In this document: piece by piece, positions 1 through 5,635 of the stretch
Layout of the letters: every line of letters begins with the position of its first letter
Position numbering within the stretch: position 1 is the first letter of the stretch
From: Thermoleophilaceae bacterium
GTDB lineage: Bacteria; Actinomycetota; Thermoleophilia; Solirubrobacterales; Thermoleophilaceae
Reading direction: 5' to 3'
Length of the DNA stretch: 10,885 nt
Assembly: GCA_013812485.1 (NCBI GenBank)
Contig: JACCTJ010000006.1
Coordinates: forward strand, 1 to 10,885
Notes under the pieces: model-generated
Told to the model about the DNA's origin: nothing
Databases searched by the model: none
The model's input: the letters and a program-made list of their open reading frames with translations, nothing else
Translations under genes and position numbers: made by a program

Positions 1-874
1 CCGCGGCGCCGCGCCCCACCCGCCTCGTCGCCGCGGTGGAAGCCCGGCCGCCGCCGCCGAGCTCGGCCTCGAGCCGCTCGGCGAGCTCGCCGGCGGACCG
101 AGTGCGGTCCGCGGGATCGAAGGCCATGCCCTGGCACAACACCTGGGATGCTCCTTCCGGCGCCTCCGCCCATGCCTCGCGCAGGTCGGGCGCCGACTCG
201 GTAGCGATCCGGTGGGCGATCTCCAGCGGCGTACCGCCGATCCGCGCCTTGCGCCCCGAAAGAGCCTCGAAGGCCACGGTGGCCAGGGCGTAGACGTCGA
301 CGGCCGGTCCCACCTCGCGGCCCTCGAGCTGCTCAGGCGCCATGTAGGACGGCGTGCCGAGAACCGTTCCCGTGCGCGTGATGTGGGTGGCCGCCTCGGC
401 GGCGAAAGCGATACCGAGGTCGGCGAGCTTGGCCTGACCCCGCTCGGCGAGCAGAATGTTCGCCGGCTTCACGTCGCGGTGGACGATCCCCTGGCCGTGC
501 ACTTGATCGAGCGCAGCAGCGATCTCGCGGATAACTCCGAGCGCGCGGTCGCGCGCAAGCGCTCCGCTCTTCAACACCGCGGACAGCGATGGCCCGTCGA
601 CGTACTCCATGACGATCAGCACGCCCTCGGGATCAACGACGGTGTCGAAAACCATGACGAGGTTCGGATGGTTGAGCGAGGCGCCCAGCCTGGCTTCGCG
701 GTCGAAGCGCCGGGCCATGTCCTCGGGGCTGTCGGCGTGCAGGCGCTTGACCGCCACCTGACGGCCGAGGCGCTCGTCCTCGGCCAGGAAGACCGTGGCC
801 ATGCCTCCGGCGCCGAGACGGCGCACGACGCGATAGCGATCGGCGTAGCGGAGCGTTCCAGGAGGGCTGGCCAT
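1..874 (-). CDS. Serine/threonine protein kinase, 3' end beyond window
   Basis: A Hanks-type Ser/Thr kinase that would phosphorylate cytosolic or membrane substrates; 291 residues are visible and no stop is reached before the left edge. In order I read the glycine-rich loop GAGGMATV (about residues 21-28), the VAVK lysine (K43), a helix-C glutamate (E60), the catalytic loop HRDVKPANI (132-140), ADLG in place of the usual DFG (151-154), GTPSYMAPE (173-181) and the DVYALA segment (193-198). All catalytic residues are present, so it should be active. The DLG variant occurs in other actinobacterial kinases. After about residue 272 the chain becomes a Gly/Ala/Arg linker, as often precedes a membrane span or sensor part, which would lie outside the window. 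I chose ATG 872-874: the next Shine-Dalgarno match is poor, but a -10-like hexamer sits 7 bases upstream, suggesting a leaderless message. It is divergent from the VOC gene. Confidence 0.93.
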   Translation of the reverse strand, partial: MASPPGTLRYADRYRVVRRLGAGGMATVFLAEDERLGRQVAVKRLHADSPEDMARRFDREARLGASLNHPNLVMVFDTVVDPEGVLIVMEYVDGPSLSAVLKSGALARDRALGVIREIAAALDQVHGQGIVHRDVKPANILLAERGQAKLADLGIAFAAEAATHITRTGTVLGTPSYMAPEQLEGREVGPAVDVYALATVAFEALSGRKARIGGTPLEIAHRIATESAPDLREAWAEAPEGASQVLCQGMAFDPADRTRSAGELAERLEAELGGGGRASTAATRRVGRGAA

Positions 875-881
875 CCGAACG

Positions 882-887
882 ATTGTC
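882..887 (-). promoter_or_regulatory. Candidate -10 box for the kinase (leaderless start)
   Basis: On the minus strand this reads GACAAT, four of six matches to TATAAT, and exactly 7 bases separate it from the kinase ATG. That spacing would place the transcript start at or next to the start codon. No convincing -35 is visible 17 bases further upstream. The call rests mainly on the same arrangement at four other genes of the window. Confidence 0.35.
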
Positions 888-935
888 CCCGGGCGCTGGC
901 GCACGGAAACGGCCGGAGTCCGCGTCCGCCGGTCT

Positions 936-942
936 GGGAGGA
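936..942 (+). promoter_or_regulatory. Shine-Dalgarno sequence of the VOC gene
   Basis: GGGAGGA lies 7 bases before ATG 950. It supports that start and shows that the reading frame of the N-terminal half is the translated one, so the change of frame near 1085 is a real interruption of the gene as sequenced. Confidence 0.7.
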
Positions 943-949
943 TCCCGGC

Positions 950-1377
950 ATGGAGCAGCGCGTTGACACAGGGCGTCTCACCCTCGGGGTCGCCGACCTA
1001 CCTCGAGCACGAGCCTTCTACGAGGCGATCGGGTGGACGACCGGGGCAGAGCCGGGCGCGGACGTGGCCTTCTTCCAGGCCGGCGCCTCGTCCGCGCGCT
1101 ATGGGACCGCGCCAACCTCGCCGAGGACAGCGGAGTGTCCGACGGCGGCGGCTGGGGCGGGGTCACCCTCGCCCACAACGTGGCCTCGCCGGGAGATGTC
1201 GACGCCGCGCTGGCCGAGGCCGAGGCGGCGGGCGCGACGATCGCTCGCGGGGGCGGCGAGACCTTCTGGGGCGGCTATTCCGGGGTCTTCCTCGACCCGG
1301 ACGGCCACCCCTGGGAGATCGCCCACAACCCGCACTGGACGTTGCGCGAGGACGGCTCGGTCGGGCTCGGGGACTGA
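950..1377 (+). pseudogene. VOC/glyoxalase-like protein, one frameshift
   Basis: A vicinal-oxygen-chelate (glyoxalase/bleomycin-resistance-like) protein of about 142 residues, read in two frames. Frame one starts at ATG 950, behind the Shine-Dalgarno sequence GGGAGGA at 936-942 (7-base spacing), and gives MEQRVDTGRLTLGVADLPRA followed by RAFYEAIGW and AFFQAG. From about 1087 the protein continues one frame over with LVRALWDRANLAEDSGV, GGGWGGVTLAHNV, FWGGYSGVFLDPDGHPWE and HNPHWTL, ending at TGA 1375-1377. Restoring one missing base near 1085-1086 would give AGGLVRALWD, the usual sequence of this family. Both halves otherwise look fully conserved, with no other stop, so this is either a very recent mutation or a base-calling error in a GC run. 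Substrate is unknown. It ends 17 bases from the convergent thiolase stop. Confidence 0.85.
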
Positions 1378-1394
1378 CCGAGCGGGCCGGCACC

Positions 1395-2573
1395 CTAGAT
1401 CCGCTGGAGGATCGTCCCCGTCCCGAGCCCGCCGCCGCAGCACATGGTCACGAGGCCGATCTCCTTGTCGGTGCGCTCCATCTCGTGCAGCAGGGAGGTG
1501 ATGAGGCGCGCGCCGGTCGAGCCGAGCGGATGCCCGAGGGCGATCGCCCCACCGTTCACGTTCACGCGGTCCATGTCGGGCTCGAGCTCGCGTCGCCAGG
1601 CGGCGATCACGGAGGCGAAGGCCTCGTTGATCTCCACCAGGTCGATGTCGTCCATGATCATCCCGTTCCGCTCGAGCAGCTTCTTCGTGGCGGGGATCGG
1701 ACCGGTGAGCATGATCACCGGGTCGACGCCGACCGTGGTCTGGTCGAGGATCCGCGCCCGCGGCTTGAGGCCGAGCGCCTCGGCCTTCGAACGCTCCATG
1801 AGCAGCACGGCGGCGGCGCCGTCGGAGATCTGCGAGGAGTTGCCGGCGGTGACGCGACCGTCCTCCTTGAACGCCGGCTTGAGGCTCGAGAGCTTCTCGA
1901 GCGTCGACTCGGGCCGGATGCCCTGGTCGACGTGGAAGGTGTCGCCGTTGACGGCGAACGGCACGATCTCGCGCTCGAAACGGCCCTCCTCGGTCGCCTG
2001 ATGGGCGAGCTGGTGAGAGCGCAGGCCGAGCTCGTCGAGCTCCGAGCGCGGGATCTCCCACTTGTCGGCGATCATCTCGGCCGAGATGCCCTGGGGCACG
2101 AGGTTGTACTTGGCCAGGAGCTCCTGCGGCCACGGCGAGCCGACGTCGTCGACCCATTTGAAGCCGACGCCCATGGGGATGTGGCCCATGTGCTCGACGC
2201 CCGAGCCGATCACGGCGTCGTGCACGCCGGCGGCGATCAATGCGGCGCCGAAGTTGACCGCCTGCTGGGCCGATCCGCACTGCCGATCCACGGTCGTGGC
2301 GGGTGTCTCCTCCGGCAGGCCGGCCTGGAGCCACGCGTTGCGGCCCACGTTGAACGCCTGCTCGCCGTACTGCTGTACGCAGCCGGAGATGACGTCCTCG
2401 ACCTCTTGGGGCGGGATCCCGGAGCGCTCGATCACCTCGGTGAAGCACCTGCCGAGGAGCTCGTTGGGGTGCGTGTCCCTGTAGTAGCCCTTCTCGGGGT
2501 GACCGCGTCCGATCGGGGTCCGGACCGCCTCGACGACGACGACCTCGCGGCCCTCTTCGCTGTACATCGGCAT
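1395..2573 (-). CDS. Thiolase (acetyl-CoA acyltransferase), FadA5-like
   Basis: A 392-residue thiolase cleaving 3-ketoacyl-CoA with CoA, the last step of beta-oxidation, or the reverse condensation; a cytosolic, normally oligomeric enzyme. The nucleophilic cysteine is C99 in VDRQCGSAQQA, the NEAF motif is at 316-319, the catalytic histidine is H348 in GHPLG, and the second catalytic cysteine is C378 in MCCGGGLGTG. The segment GCVQQYGEQAFNVGRNAWL plus AGLPE resembles mycobacterial FadA5-type thiolases, known for sterol side-chain degradation, more than housekeeping FadA; C93/H347/C377 of FadA5 are close in position, from memory. Length is normal and complete. I chose ATG 2571-2573 because AAGGGGA lies 5 bases upstream; an in-frame TTG at 2681 would add 36 non-family residues. 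It is divergent from the dehydrogenase of the preceding pathway step, with a shared operator-like palindrome between them. Confidence 0.95.
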   Translation of the reverse strand: MPMYSEEGREVVVVEAVRTPIGRGHPEKGYYRDTHPNELLGRCFTEVIERSGIPPQEVEDVISGCVQQYGEQAFNVGRNAWLQAGLPEETPATTVDRQCGSAQQAVNFGAALIAAGVHDAVIGSGVEHMGHIPMGVGFKWVDDVGSPWPQELLAKYNLVPQGISAEMIADKWEIPRSELDELGLRSHQLAHQATEEGRFEREIVPFAVNGDTFHVDQGIRPESTLEKLSSLKPAFKEDGRVTAGNSSQISDGAAAVLLMERSKAEALGLKPRARILDQTTVGVDPVIMLTGPIPATKKLLERNGMIMDDIDLVEINEAFASVIAAWRRELEPDMDRVNVNGGAIALGHPLGSTGARLITSLLHEMERTDKEIGLVTMCCGGGLGTGTILQRI

Positions 2574-2578
2574 GTCGT

Positions 2579-2585
2579 TCCCCTT
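2579..2585 (-). promoter_or_regulatory. Shine-Dalgarno sequence of the thiolase gene
   Basis: On the minus strand AAGGGGA is followed by 5 bases and then ATG 2573. The second ATG, two codons later at 2567, is 11 bases away, so 2573 is preferred. It also argues against the upstream TTG at 2681 as the start. Confidence 0.7.
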
Positions 2586-2650
2586 TCGGCTGAGGCTTCT
2601 CTCGGTCGGTTCGGCGGCACCCGGCGACGCACGGCCGGCCAGGATGTGGA

Positions 2651-2681
2651 ACTCTACCCGCCGCTTTGACTGACCAGTCAA
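2651..2681 (-). promoter_or_regulatory. Candidate thiolase promoter
   Basis: On the minus strand TTGACT (2676-2681) is a good -35 hexamer and TAGAGT (2651-2656) a four-of-six -10, with a 19-base spacer, slightly longer than the ideal 17. It would give a leader of roughly 70 bases before the thiolase ATG. The -35 lies inside the palindrome at 2666-2681, so a bound repressor would block it. Confidence 0.4.
2666..2681. promoter_or_regulatory. Palindromic operator, TetR-family type
   Basis: TTGACTG-AC-CAGTCAA: two perfect 7-base arms around a 2-base centre, between the divergent thiolase and 3-hydroxyacyl-CoA dehydrogenase genes. Size, symmetry and the TGAC/GTCA half sites resemble operators of TetR-family repressors, many of which control fatty-acid or sterol catabolism and respond to acyl-CoA. 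It overlaps the candidate -35 of the thiolase and the most upstream possible start codon of the dehydrogenase. The regulator gene is not in the window; assignment to TetR is inference from the shape of the site. Confidence 0.6.
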
Positions 2682-3454
2682 CCAATCTGCCCGAGCGGCT
2701 CGGGATCATCGGCAGCGGCACGATCGCCTGCGGGCTGGCCCGGCTGGCGTCCGCTCACGGCGAGATCGCCCTCTACGCACGCAGCGAGGCCTCGGCGGAG
2801 CGCGCGCGCGACAGGCTCGGCGAGGACTGCACCGCCGAGGTGGTGACCGAGCTCGAGGAGCTCTCCGAGGCGACCTTCATCGTCGAGGCCGTCGTCGAGG
2901 CCGCGGACGCCAAGCTCGAGGCCTACCGCCAGATCGACCCTCTCCTCGGCGAGGACACCATCCTCACCTCGTCCACCTCTTCGCTGTCGATCACCGCGCT
3001 GGCCGAGTCGAGCCTGCGCGCCGATCGCTTCGCGGGCTTCCACCTCTTCAACCCGGTCGAGCGGATGAAGCTGATCGAGCTCGTCTATCCGCCCAGCGCC
3101 AGCGAGGAGACGCGGCGGCGGGTGCAGGCGCTCTGCGAAGCGCTCGGCAAGACCGGCGTCGAGGTCCTCGACACGCCCGGGTTCGTGGTCAACCGCCTAC
3201 TCTTCCCCTACCTCTTCGACGCCGTGCGCTTCATGGAGCAGAGCGGCCTCGAGCCGAGCGCGATCGACACTTGCATGCGCTCCGGCGCCGGGCACCCGCT
3301 TGGACCGCTGGCGCTGCTCGACCTCGTCGGGATCGACGTCTCGATCGCCATCGGCGAGTCGATCGGCGCAGAGGTGCCGCGGCGGCTCTACGCCATGGCC
3401 GAAGAAGGCCGGCTCGGCCGCAAGGTCAAGGCCGGGTTCCTCGACTACGGGTAG
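2666..3454 (+). CDS. 3-hydroxyacyl-CoA dehydrogenase, start uncertain
   Basis: An NAD-dependent 3-hydroxyacyl-CoA (3-hydroxybutyryl-CoA) dehydrogenase, oxidising the hydroxyacyl-CoA to the 3-ketoacyl-CoA that the neighbouring thiolase cleaves. The N-terminal Rossmann fold has GIIGSGTIACG (13-23). Catalytic residues keep the family spacing: S105 in TSSLSIT, H126 in FHLFNPV, E138 in MKLIELV and N176 in PGFVVNRLL. The C-terminal helical domain has GHPLGPLALLDLVGID (209-224) and ends with GRKVKAGFLDYG. At 262 residues or fewer it is a little short for the single-function family (about 280-290), but no core motif is missing. The start is not settled: TTG 2666 is the only ATG/GTG/TTG available after the upstream in-frame stop, yet it lies inside the palindrome and has no Shine-Dalgarno sequence; CTG 2687 would give a typical N-terminus (PERLGIIGSG). 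It converges on the 85-residue gene, 29 bases away. Confidence 0.93.
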   Translation: MTDQSTNLPERLGIIGSGTIACGLARLASAHGEIALYARSEASAERARDRLGEDCTAEVVTELEELSEATFIVEAVVEAADAKLEAYRQIDPLLGEDTILTSSTSSLSITALAESSLRADRFAGFHLFNPVERMKLIELVYPPSASEETRRRVQALCEALGKTGVEVLDTPGFVVNRLLFPYLFDAVRFMEQSGLEPSAIDTCMRSGAGHPLGPLALLDLVGIDVSIAIGESIGAEVPRRLYAMAEEGRLGRKVKAGFLDYG

Positions 3455-3483
3455 GCGCGAGCGGCGCTGAGGAGCCTCGCGAC

Positions 3484-3741
3484 CTACCCCGTCCCGGAGC
3501 TGCGCATCTCGCCTCGCATCCCGCACGCGAGGTCCCACACCACGTCGGCCTCGCCGATCCCCTGGGTCGAGGCCAGCTCCGCCACGCGCTCCCACGGGAG
3601 CGCGGCCTCCGGCAGCTCGTCCCAGCGCGCCAGCTCGAGCGCCTCGCGGGCGCCGGTGAACAGCGGGCCGGTCACTCCCTGAGCCTCGATCAGCCCACGC
3701 AGGGCGTCGCGCTGCGCGTCGCTGAGCCGGACAGACCACAT
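3484..3741 (-). CDS. Hypothetical protein, 85 residues
   Basis: I do not recognise this family. The 85-residue product starts MWSVRLSDAQRDALRGLIEA and looks soluble and mainly helical, with no signal peptide or membrane span. Tryptophans recur (W2, and later ARWDEL, LPWERV, VVWDLA), and one cysteine lies near the C-terminus (LACGM). The start is ATG 3739-3741: a perfect AGGAGG at 3750-3755 precedes it by 8 bases, while the TTG two codons upstream would be only 2 bases away. It lies 69 bases downstream of the CorC-like gene on the same strand, with no obvious terminator between, so co-transcription is possible. The strong Shine-Dalgarno sequence and a stop at 3484-3486 that does not run into the convergent dehydrogenase gene support a real gene. 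Confidence 0.65.
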   Translation of the reverse strand: MWSVRLSDAQRDALRGLIEAQGVTGPLFTGAREALELARWDELPEAALPWERVAELASTQGIGEADVVWDLACGMRGEMRSSGTG

Positions 3742-3749
3742 CGACAAGA

Positions 3750-3755
3750 CCTCCT
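3750..3755 (-). promoter_or_regulatory. Shine-Dalgarno sequence of the 85-residue gene
   Basis: AGGAGG on the minus strand, 8 bases before ATG 3741. It is the best Shine-Dalgarno match in the window together with that of the dehydratase gene, and decides between ATG 3741 and TTG 3747. Confidence 0.7.
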
Positions 3756-3810
3756 CGTGCGGGCGGTTACTTGCCGAGGCAACGTAGCCCCGGCGGCGGA
3801 CGGAGAAGCC

Positions 3811-5235
3811 CTATTCGGCCTTAGCGCTCGGGGCGCTCGCCGGCGACCCCTCGCCGGGACCGTCGCCGCCCGCGGAGGGCTCACCGCCGGCCTCGAGCTG
3901 CGTCCGCCCGTTGGCCGCGTGCTGCCGCGCCCGCCGCGCCGGCTCGTGATCGCGGATGCGCACCGCCTCGACGCGGTTCTGGCGCACGGACTCCACCCGC
4001 AGCGAGTAGTCGTTGGCGCGGACCATGTCGCCGCGCTTGGGCAGGCGACCGAGCTCCGAGAAGATGAACCCGCCGACCGAGTTGTAGGCGTCGGAGTCGA
4101 CTTCGAGGTGCATGCCGTAGTCGTCGAGGTCGGTGATCGGGATGTGGCCGCGCACGTACCAGTCGTTGTTGGCCAGGCGGCGCACGCCCGCGGCGGCCGG
4201 GTCGGTCTCGTCCGCGATCTCCCCGACCACCTCCTCGACGATGTCCTCGACCGAGACGATCCCCACCGTGCGCCCGTACTCGTCGACCACCACGGCGACC
4301 GACATGCGCTCGCGCTGGAGGTCGGCGAGCAGGTCGTCGAGCGCGCGGGTCTCGGGGACGATCAGCGCCTCCTTGACCGAGCCCTCGACCGAGGTCTCGG
4401 GGCCCTCGCGCATCAGCCGTCGCACGAGTGAGTTCGAGTGCACGACGCCCCGGATGCGGTCGGTGTTCTCATCCTCGGTGACCACCAGCCGGGTGTGCCC
4501 CGATTCGACACAGCGCTCGAGCGCCGTGCGCACGTCCTCGGAGACGTCGACCGTGACCACGGCCGGGATCGGCGTCATGACCTGGCGGGCCTGCTGCTCG
4601 TGGAGGTGGAAGACGCCCGAGAGCATCGTCGCCTCGCCGGGGTCGAGCGTGCCGCCCTGCATGCCGCGCGCGATCAGCATCTTCACCTCCTCCTGGTTCG
4701 CCGGTTCCTCGAACTCGGCCTGGGCGTTGACGCCGACCACCCGCAGCATGGCGTTGGATGAGACGTTGACGAGCCAGATGAAGGGCTTGGCCGCGACCCG
4801 GAAGAGCTCGAGCGTGCCCGCGATCAGGCGAGCGGTGGCCTCGGCGTGGGTGATCGCGTAGATCTTCGGGACCTGCTCGCCGATCGTGATATGCGCGAAG
4901 GTCGTGATGAAGTAGGCGAGCAGGAAGCCGAGGATCCCACCCGCGACCGCGCCGACCACACCCTCGAGCGCGCCCTCGAGTTGGTCCCCGATCGCTCGCT
5001 CGCCGAGGAAGCCGATCCCGATCGAGGCGAGCGTGATCCCGACCTGGCACGCCGACAGGTACTCGTCGATGCGCTCGATCTGGCGCAGCGCGAGCCGCGC
5101 GCCGCGTCTGCCCTCCTCGACGAGGGACTCCATGCGGTCCTTGCGAGCCCGCACGAGCGCGAACTCGGCGGCGACGAACAGACCGTTGATCGCGACCAAC
5201 GCGATCAGGGCGAGCGCGAAGAGCACAGTCGTCAC
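3811..5235 (-). CDS. DUF21/CBS/CorC_HlyC membrane protein (CNNM/CorC type)
   Basis: A 474-residue inner-membrane protein of the CNNM/CorC family, members of which are linked to magnesium or other divalent-cation efflux. Domains in order: DUF21 membrane domain about 1-185, with hydrophobic spans near 3-24, 65-78 and 92-114, and the motifs FVAAEFALVRARKDRME and GEQVPK (119-124); a paired CBS region about 205-340, which in relatives binds adenine nucleotides, including VVVDEYGRTVGIVSVEDIVE; a CorC_HlyC domain about 350-427 (NDWYVRGHIPITDL, NSVGGFIFSELGRLP); then a low-complexity Ala/Gly/Glu tail. The start is GTG 5233-5235, the first one after an in-frame stop, and it leads directly into the first span. 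No good Shine-Dalgarno precedes it; a 16-codon leader frame stops across the GTG (GTGA), so translation may be coupled. Transport role is by family; the ion is not shown by sequence. Confidence 0.93.
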   Translation of the reverse strand: MTTVLFALALIALVAINGLFVAAEFALVRARKDRMESLVEEGRRGARLALRQIERIDEYLSACQVGITLASIGIGFLGERAIGDQLEGALEGVVGAVAGGILGFLLAYFITTFAHITIGEQVPKIYAITHAEATARLIAGTLELFRVAAKPFIWLVNVSSNAMLRVVGVNAQAEFEEPANQEEVKMLIARGMQGGTLDPGEATMLSGVFHLHEQQARQVMTPIPAVVTVDVSEDVRTALERCVESGHTRLVVTEDENTDRIRGVVHSNSLVRRLMREGPETSVEGSVKEALIVPETRALDDLLADLQRERMSVAVVVDEYGRTVGIVSVEDIVEEVVGEIADETDPAAAGVRRLANNDWYVRGHIPITDLDDYGMHLEVDSDAYNSVGGFIFSELGRLPKRGDMVRANDYSLRVESVRQNRVEAVRIRDHEPARRARQHAANGRTQLEAGGEPSAGGDGPGEGSPASAPSAKAE

Positions 5236-5282
5236 GTGCTCGGCCCGCTACCGCCGCTACTTCGAGGGTCGTCGTCGCTCAT
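5232..5282 (-). CDS. Possible 16-codon leader ORF coupled to the CorC-like gene
   Basis: ATG 5280-5282 opens a frame encoding MSDDDPRSSGGSGPST, whose TGA (5232-5234) overlaps the GTG start of the CorC-like gene as GTGA. Such a 4-base overlap is the usual geometry of translational coupling, and would explain how a GTG with no Shine-Dalgarno of its own is used. An AGG lies 8 bases before this ATG. The peptide is too short for a family assignment, and a chance open frame cannot be excluded. Confidence 0.3.
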   Translation of the reverse strand: MSDDDPRSSGGSGPST

Positions 5283-5283
5283 G

Positions 5284-5313
5284 CGCAGGCCTGCGGAAGG
5301 TACCAGAGGCCTC
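5284..5313. repeat. Two AGGCCT-centred palindromes 20 bp apart
   Basis: CGCAGGCCTGCG (5284-5295) and GAGGCCTC (5306-5313) are both perfect palindromes. Their centres are 20 bp apart, about two helical turns, and the candidate -10 of the CorC-like gene lies between them. This could be a tandem operator; short GC-rich palindromes also arise by chance in such DNA. Confidence 0.35.
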
Positions 5314-5325
5314 CGATGCGCTCAC
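5297..5325 (-). promoter_or_regulatory. Candidate promoter of the CorC-like gene
   Basis: On the minus strand TGG-TACCTT (-10 at 5297-5302, with an extended TGn) is preceded, after a 17-base spacer, by GTGAGC (5320-5325), a three-of-six -35. The -10 lies between two palindromes sharing the core AGGCCT: 12 bases at 5284-5295 and 8 bases at 5306-5313. Confidence 0.35.
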
Positions 5326-5341
5326 CGGGGCGCCGGCCGCC

Positions 5342-5620
5342 TCAGGTGAGGGCGTCGATCCTCCCCGCGAGCTCGAAGTCGGCCTCGGTCAGGCCGCCCT
5401 CGGAATGGGTCGAGAGCTTGACCGTGACCGTGTTCCACGAGATCTCGAGGTCGGGATGGTGGCCCATGTCCTCGGCAGGCTCGACGATGCGGTCCACGAA
5501 GCCCACCGAGCCCACGAAGTCGTCGACCTTGAACTGCTTGCGGATCGAGTTGCCGGAGCGCTCCCAGCCGTCGACCTCTGCGAGGCGCCGTTGGATCTCG
5601 TCGGCGGCCATGAGTGCCAT
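5342..5620 (-). CDS. Pterin-4a-carbinolamine dehydratase
   Basis: A 92-residue cytosolic enzyme that dehydrates 4a-hydroxytetrahydrobiopterin, the recycling step after aromatic amino-acid hydroxylation, in the DCoH/PhhB family. The family pattern is complete: W19 in VDGWE, E50-D-M, H54-H55-P56, STHSEGGLTEADFELA with H72 and D81. Length is normal. The start is ATG 5618-5620, with AGGAGG 8 bases upstream (5629-5634); an internal ATG at 5611 would lose three residues and is too far from that site. No phenylalanine hydroxylase is present nearby, so the physiological substrate in this organism is open; isolated copies are common and may help molybdopterin or folate metabolism. It is divergent from the BtuF-like gene across only 15 bases. 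Confidence 0.95.
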   Translation of the reverse strand: MALMAADEIQRRLAEVDGWERSGNSIRKQFKVDDFVGSVGFVDRIVEPAEDMGHHPDLEISWNTVTVKLSTHSEGGLTEADFELAGRIDALT

Positions 5621-5621
5621 C

Positions 5622-5627
5622 TATCGT
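5622..5627 (+). promoter_or_regulatory. Candidate -10 box for the BtuF-like gene (leaderless start)
   Basis: TATCGT, four of six matches to TATAAT, with 8 bases to GTG 5636. The same hexamer precedes the rhomboid start by 7 bases. The intervening stretch is pyrimidine-rich and cannot act as a Shine-Dalgarno sequence, so a leaderless transcript is the simplest reading. The -35 would fall inside the dehydratase gene. Confidence 0.45.
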
Positions 5628-5628
5628 T

Positions 5629-5634
5629 CCTCCT
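5629..5634 (-). promoter_or_regulatory. Shine-Dalgarno sequence of the dehydratase gene
   Basis: AGGAGG on the minus strand, 8 bases before ATG 5620. It occupies the complement of the 8-base stretch between the candidate -10 and the GTG start of the divergent BtuF-like gene, so both genes' start signals are packed into 15 bases. Confidence 0.7.
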
Positions 5635-5635
5635 C

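Noticed and set aside
963..2669. Long open frame on the plus strand across the VOC and thiolase genes
   Set aside because: Most of it is the antisense of the thiolase, with Arg/Gly/Asp/Leu-rich sequence and no family motif; typical of stop-poor frames in high-GC DNA.
2574..2681. N-terminal extension of the thiolase to TTG 2681
   Set aside because: The extra 36 residues do not resemble thiolases, the TTG lies in the palindrome, and a good Shine-Dalgarno sequence precedes ATG 2573.
3811..4431. Plus-strand frame opposite the CorC-like gene
   Set aside because: Reads as the complement of CBS and CorC domain codons, with no motif or start signal of its own.
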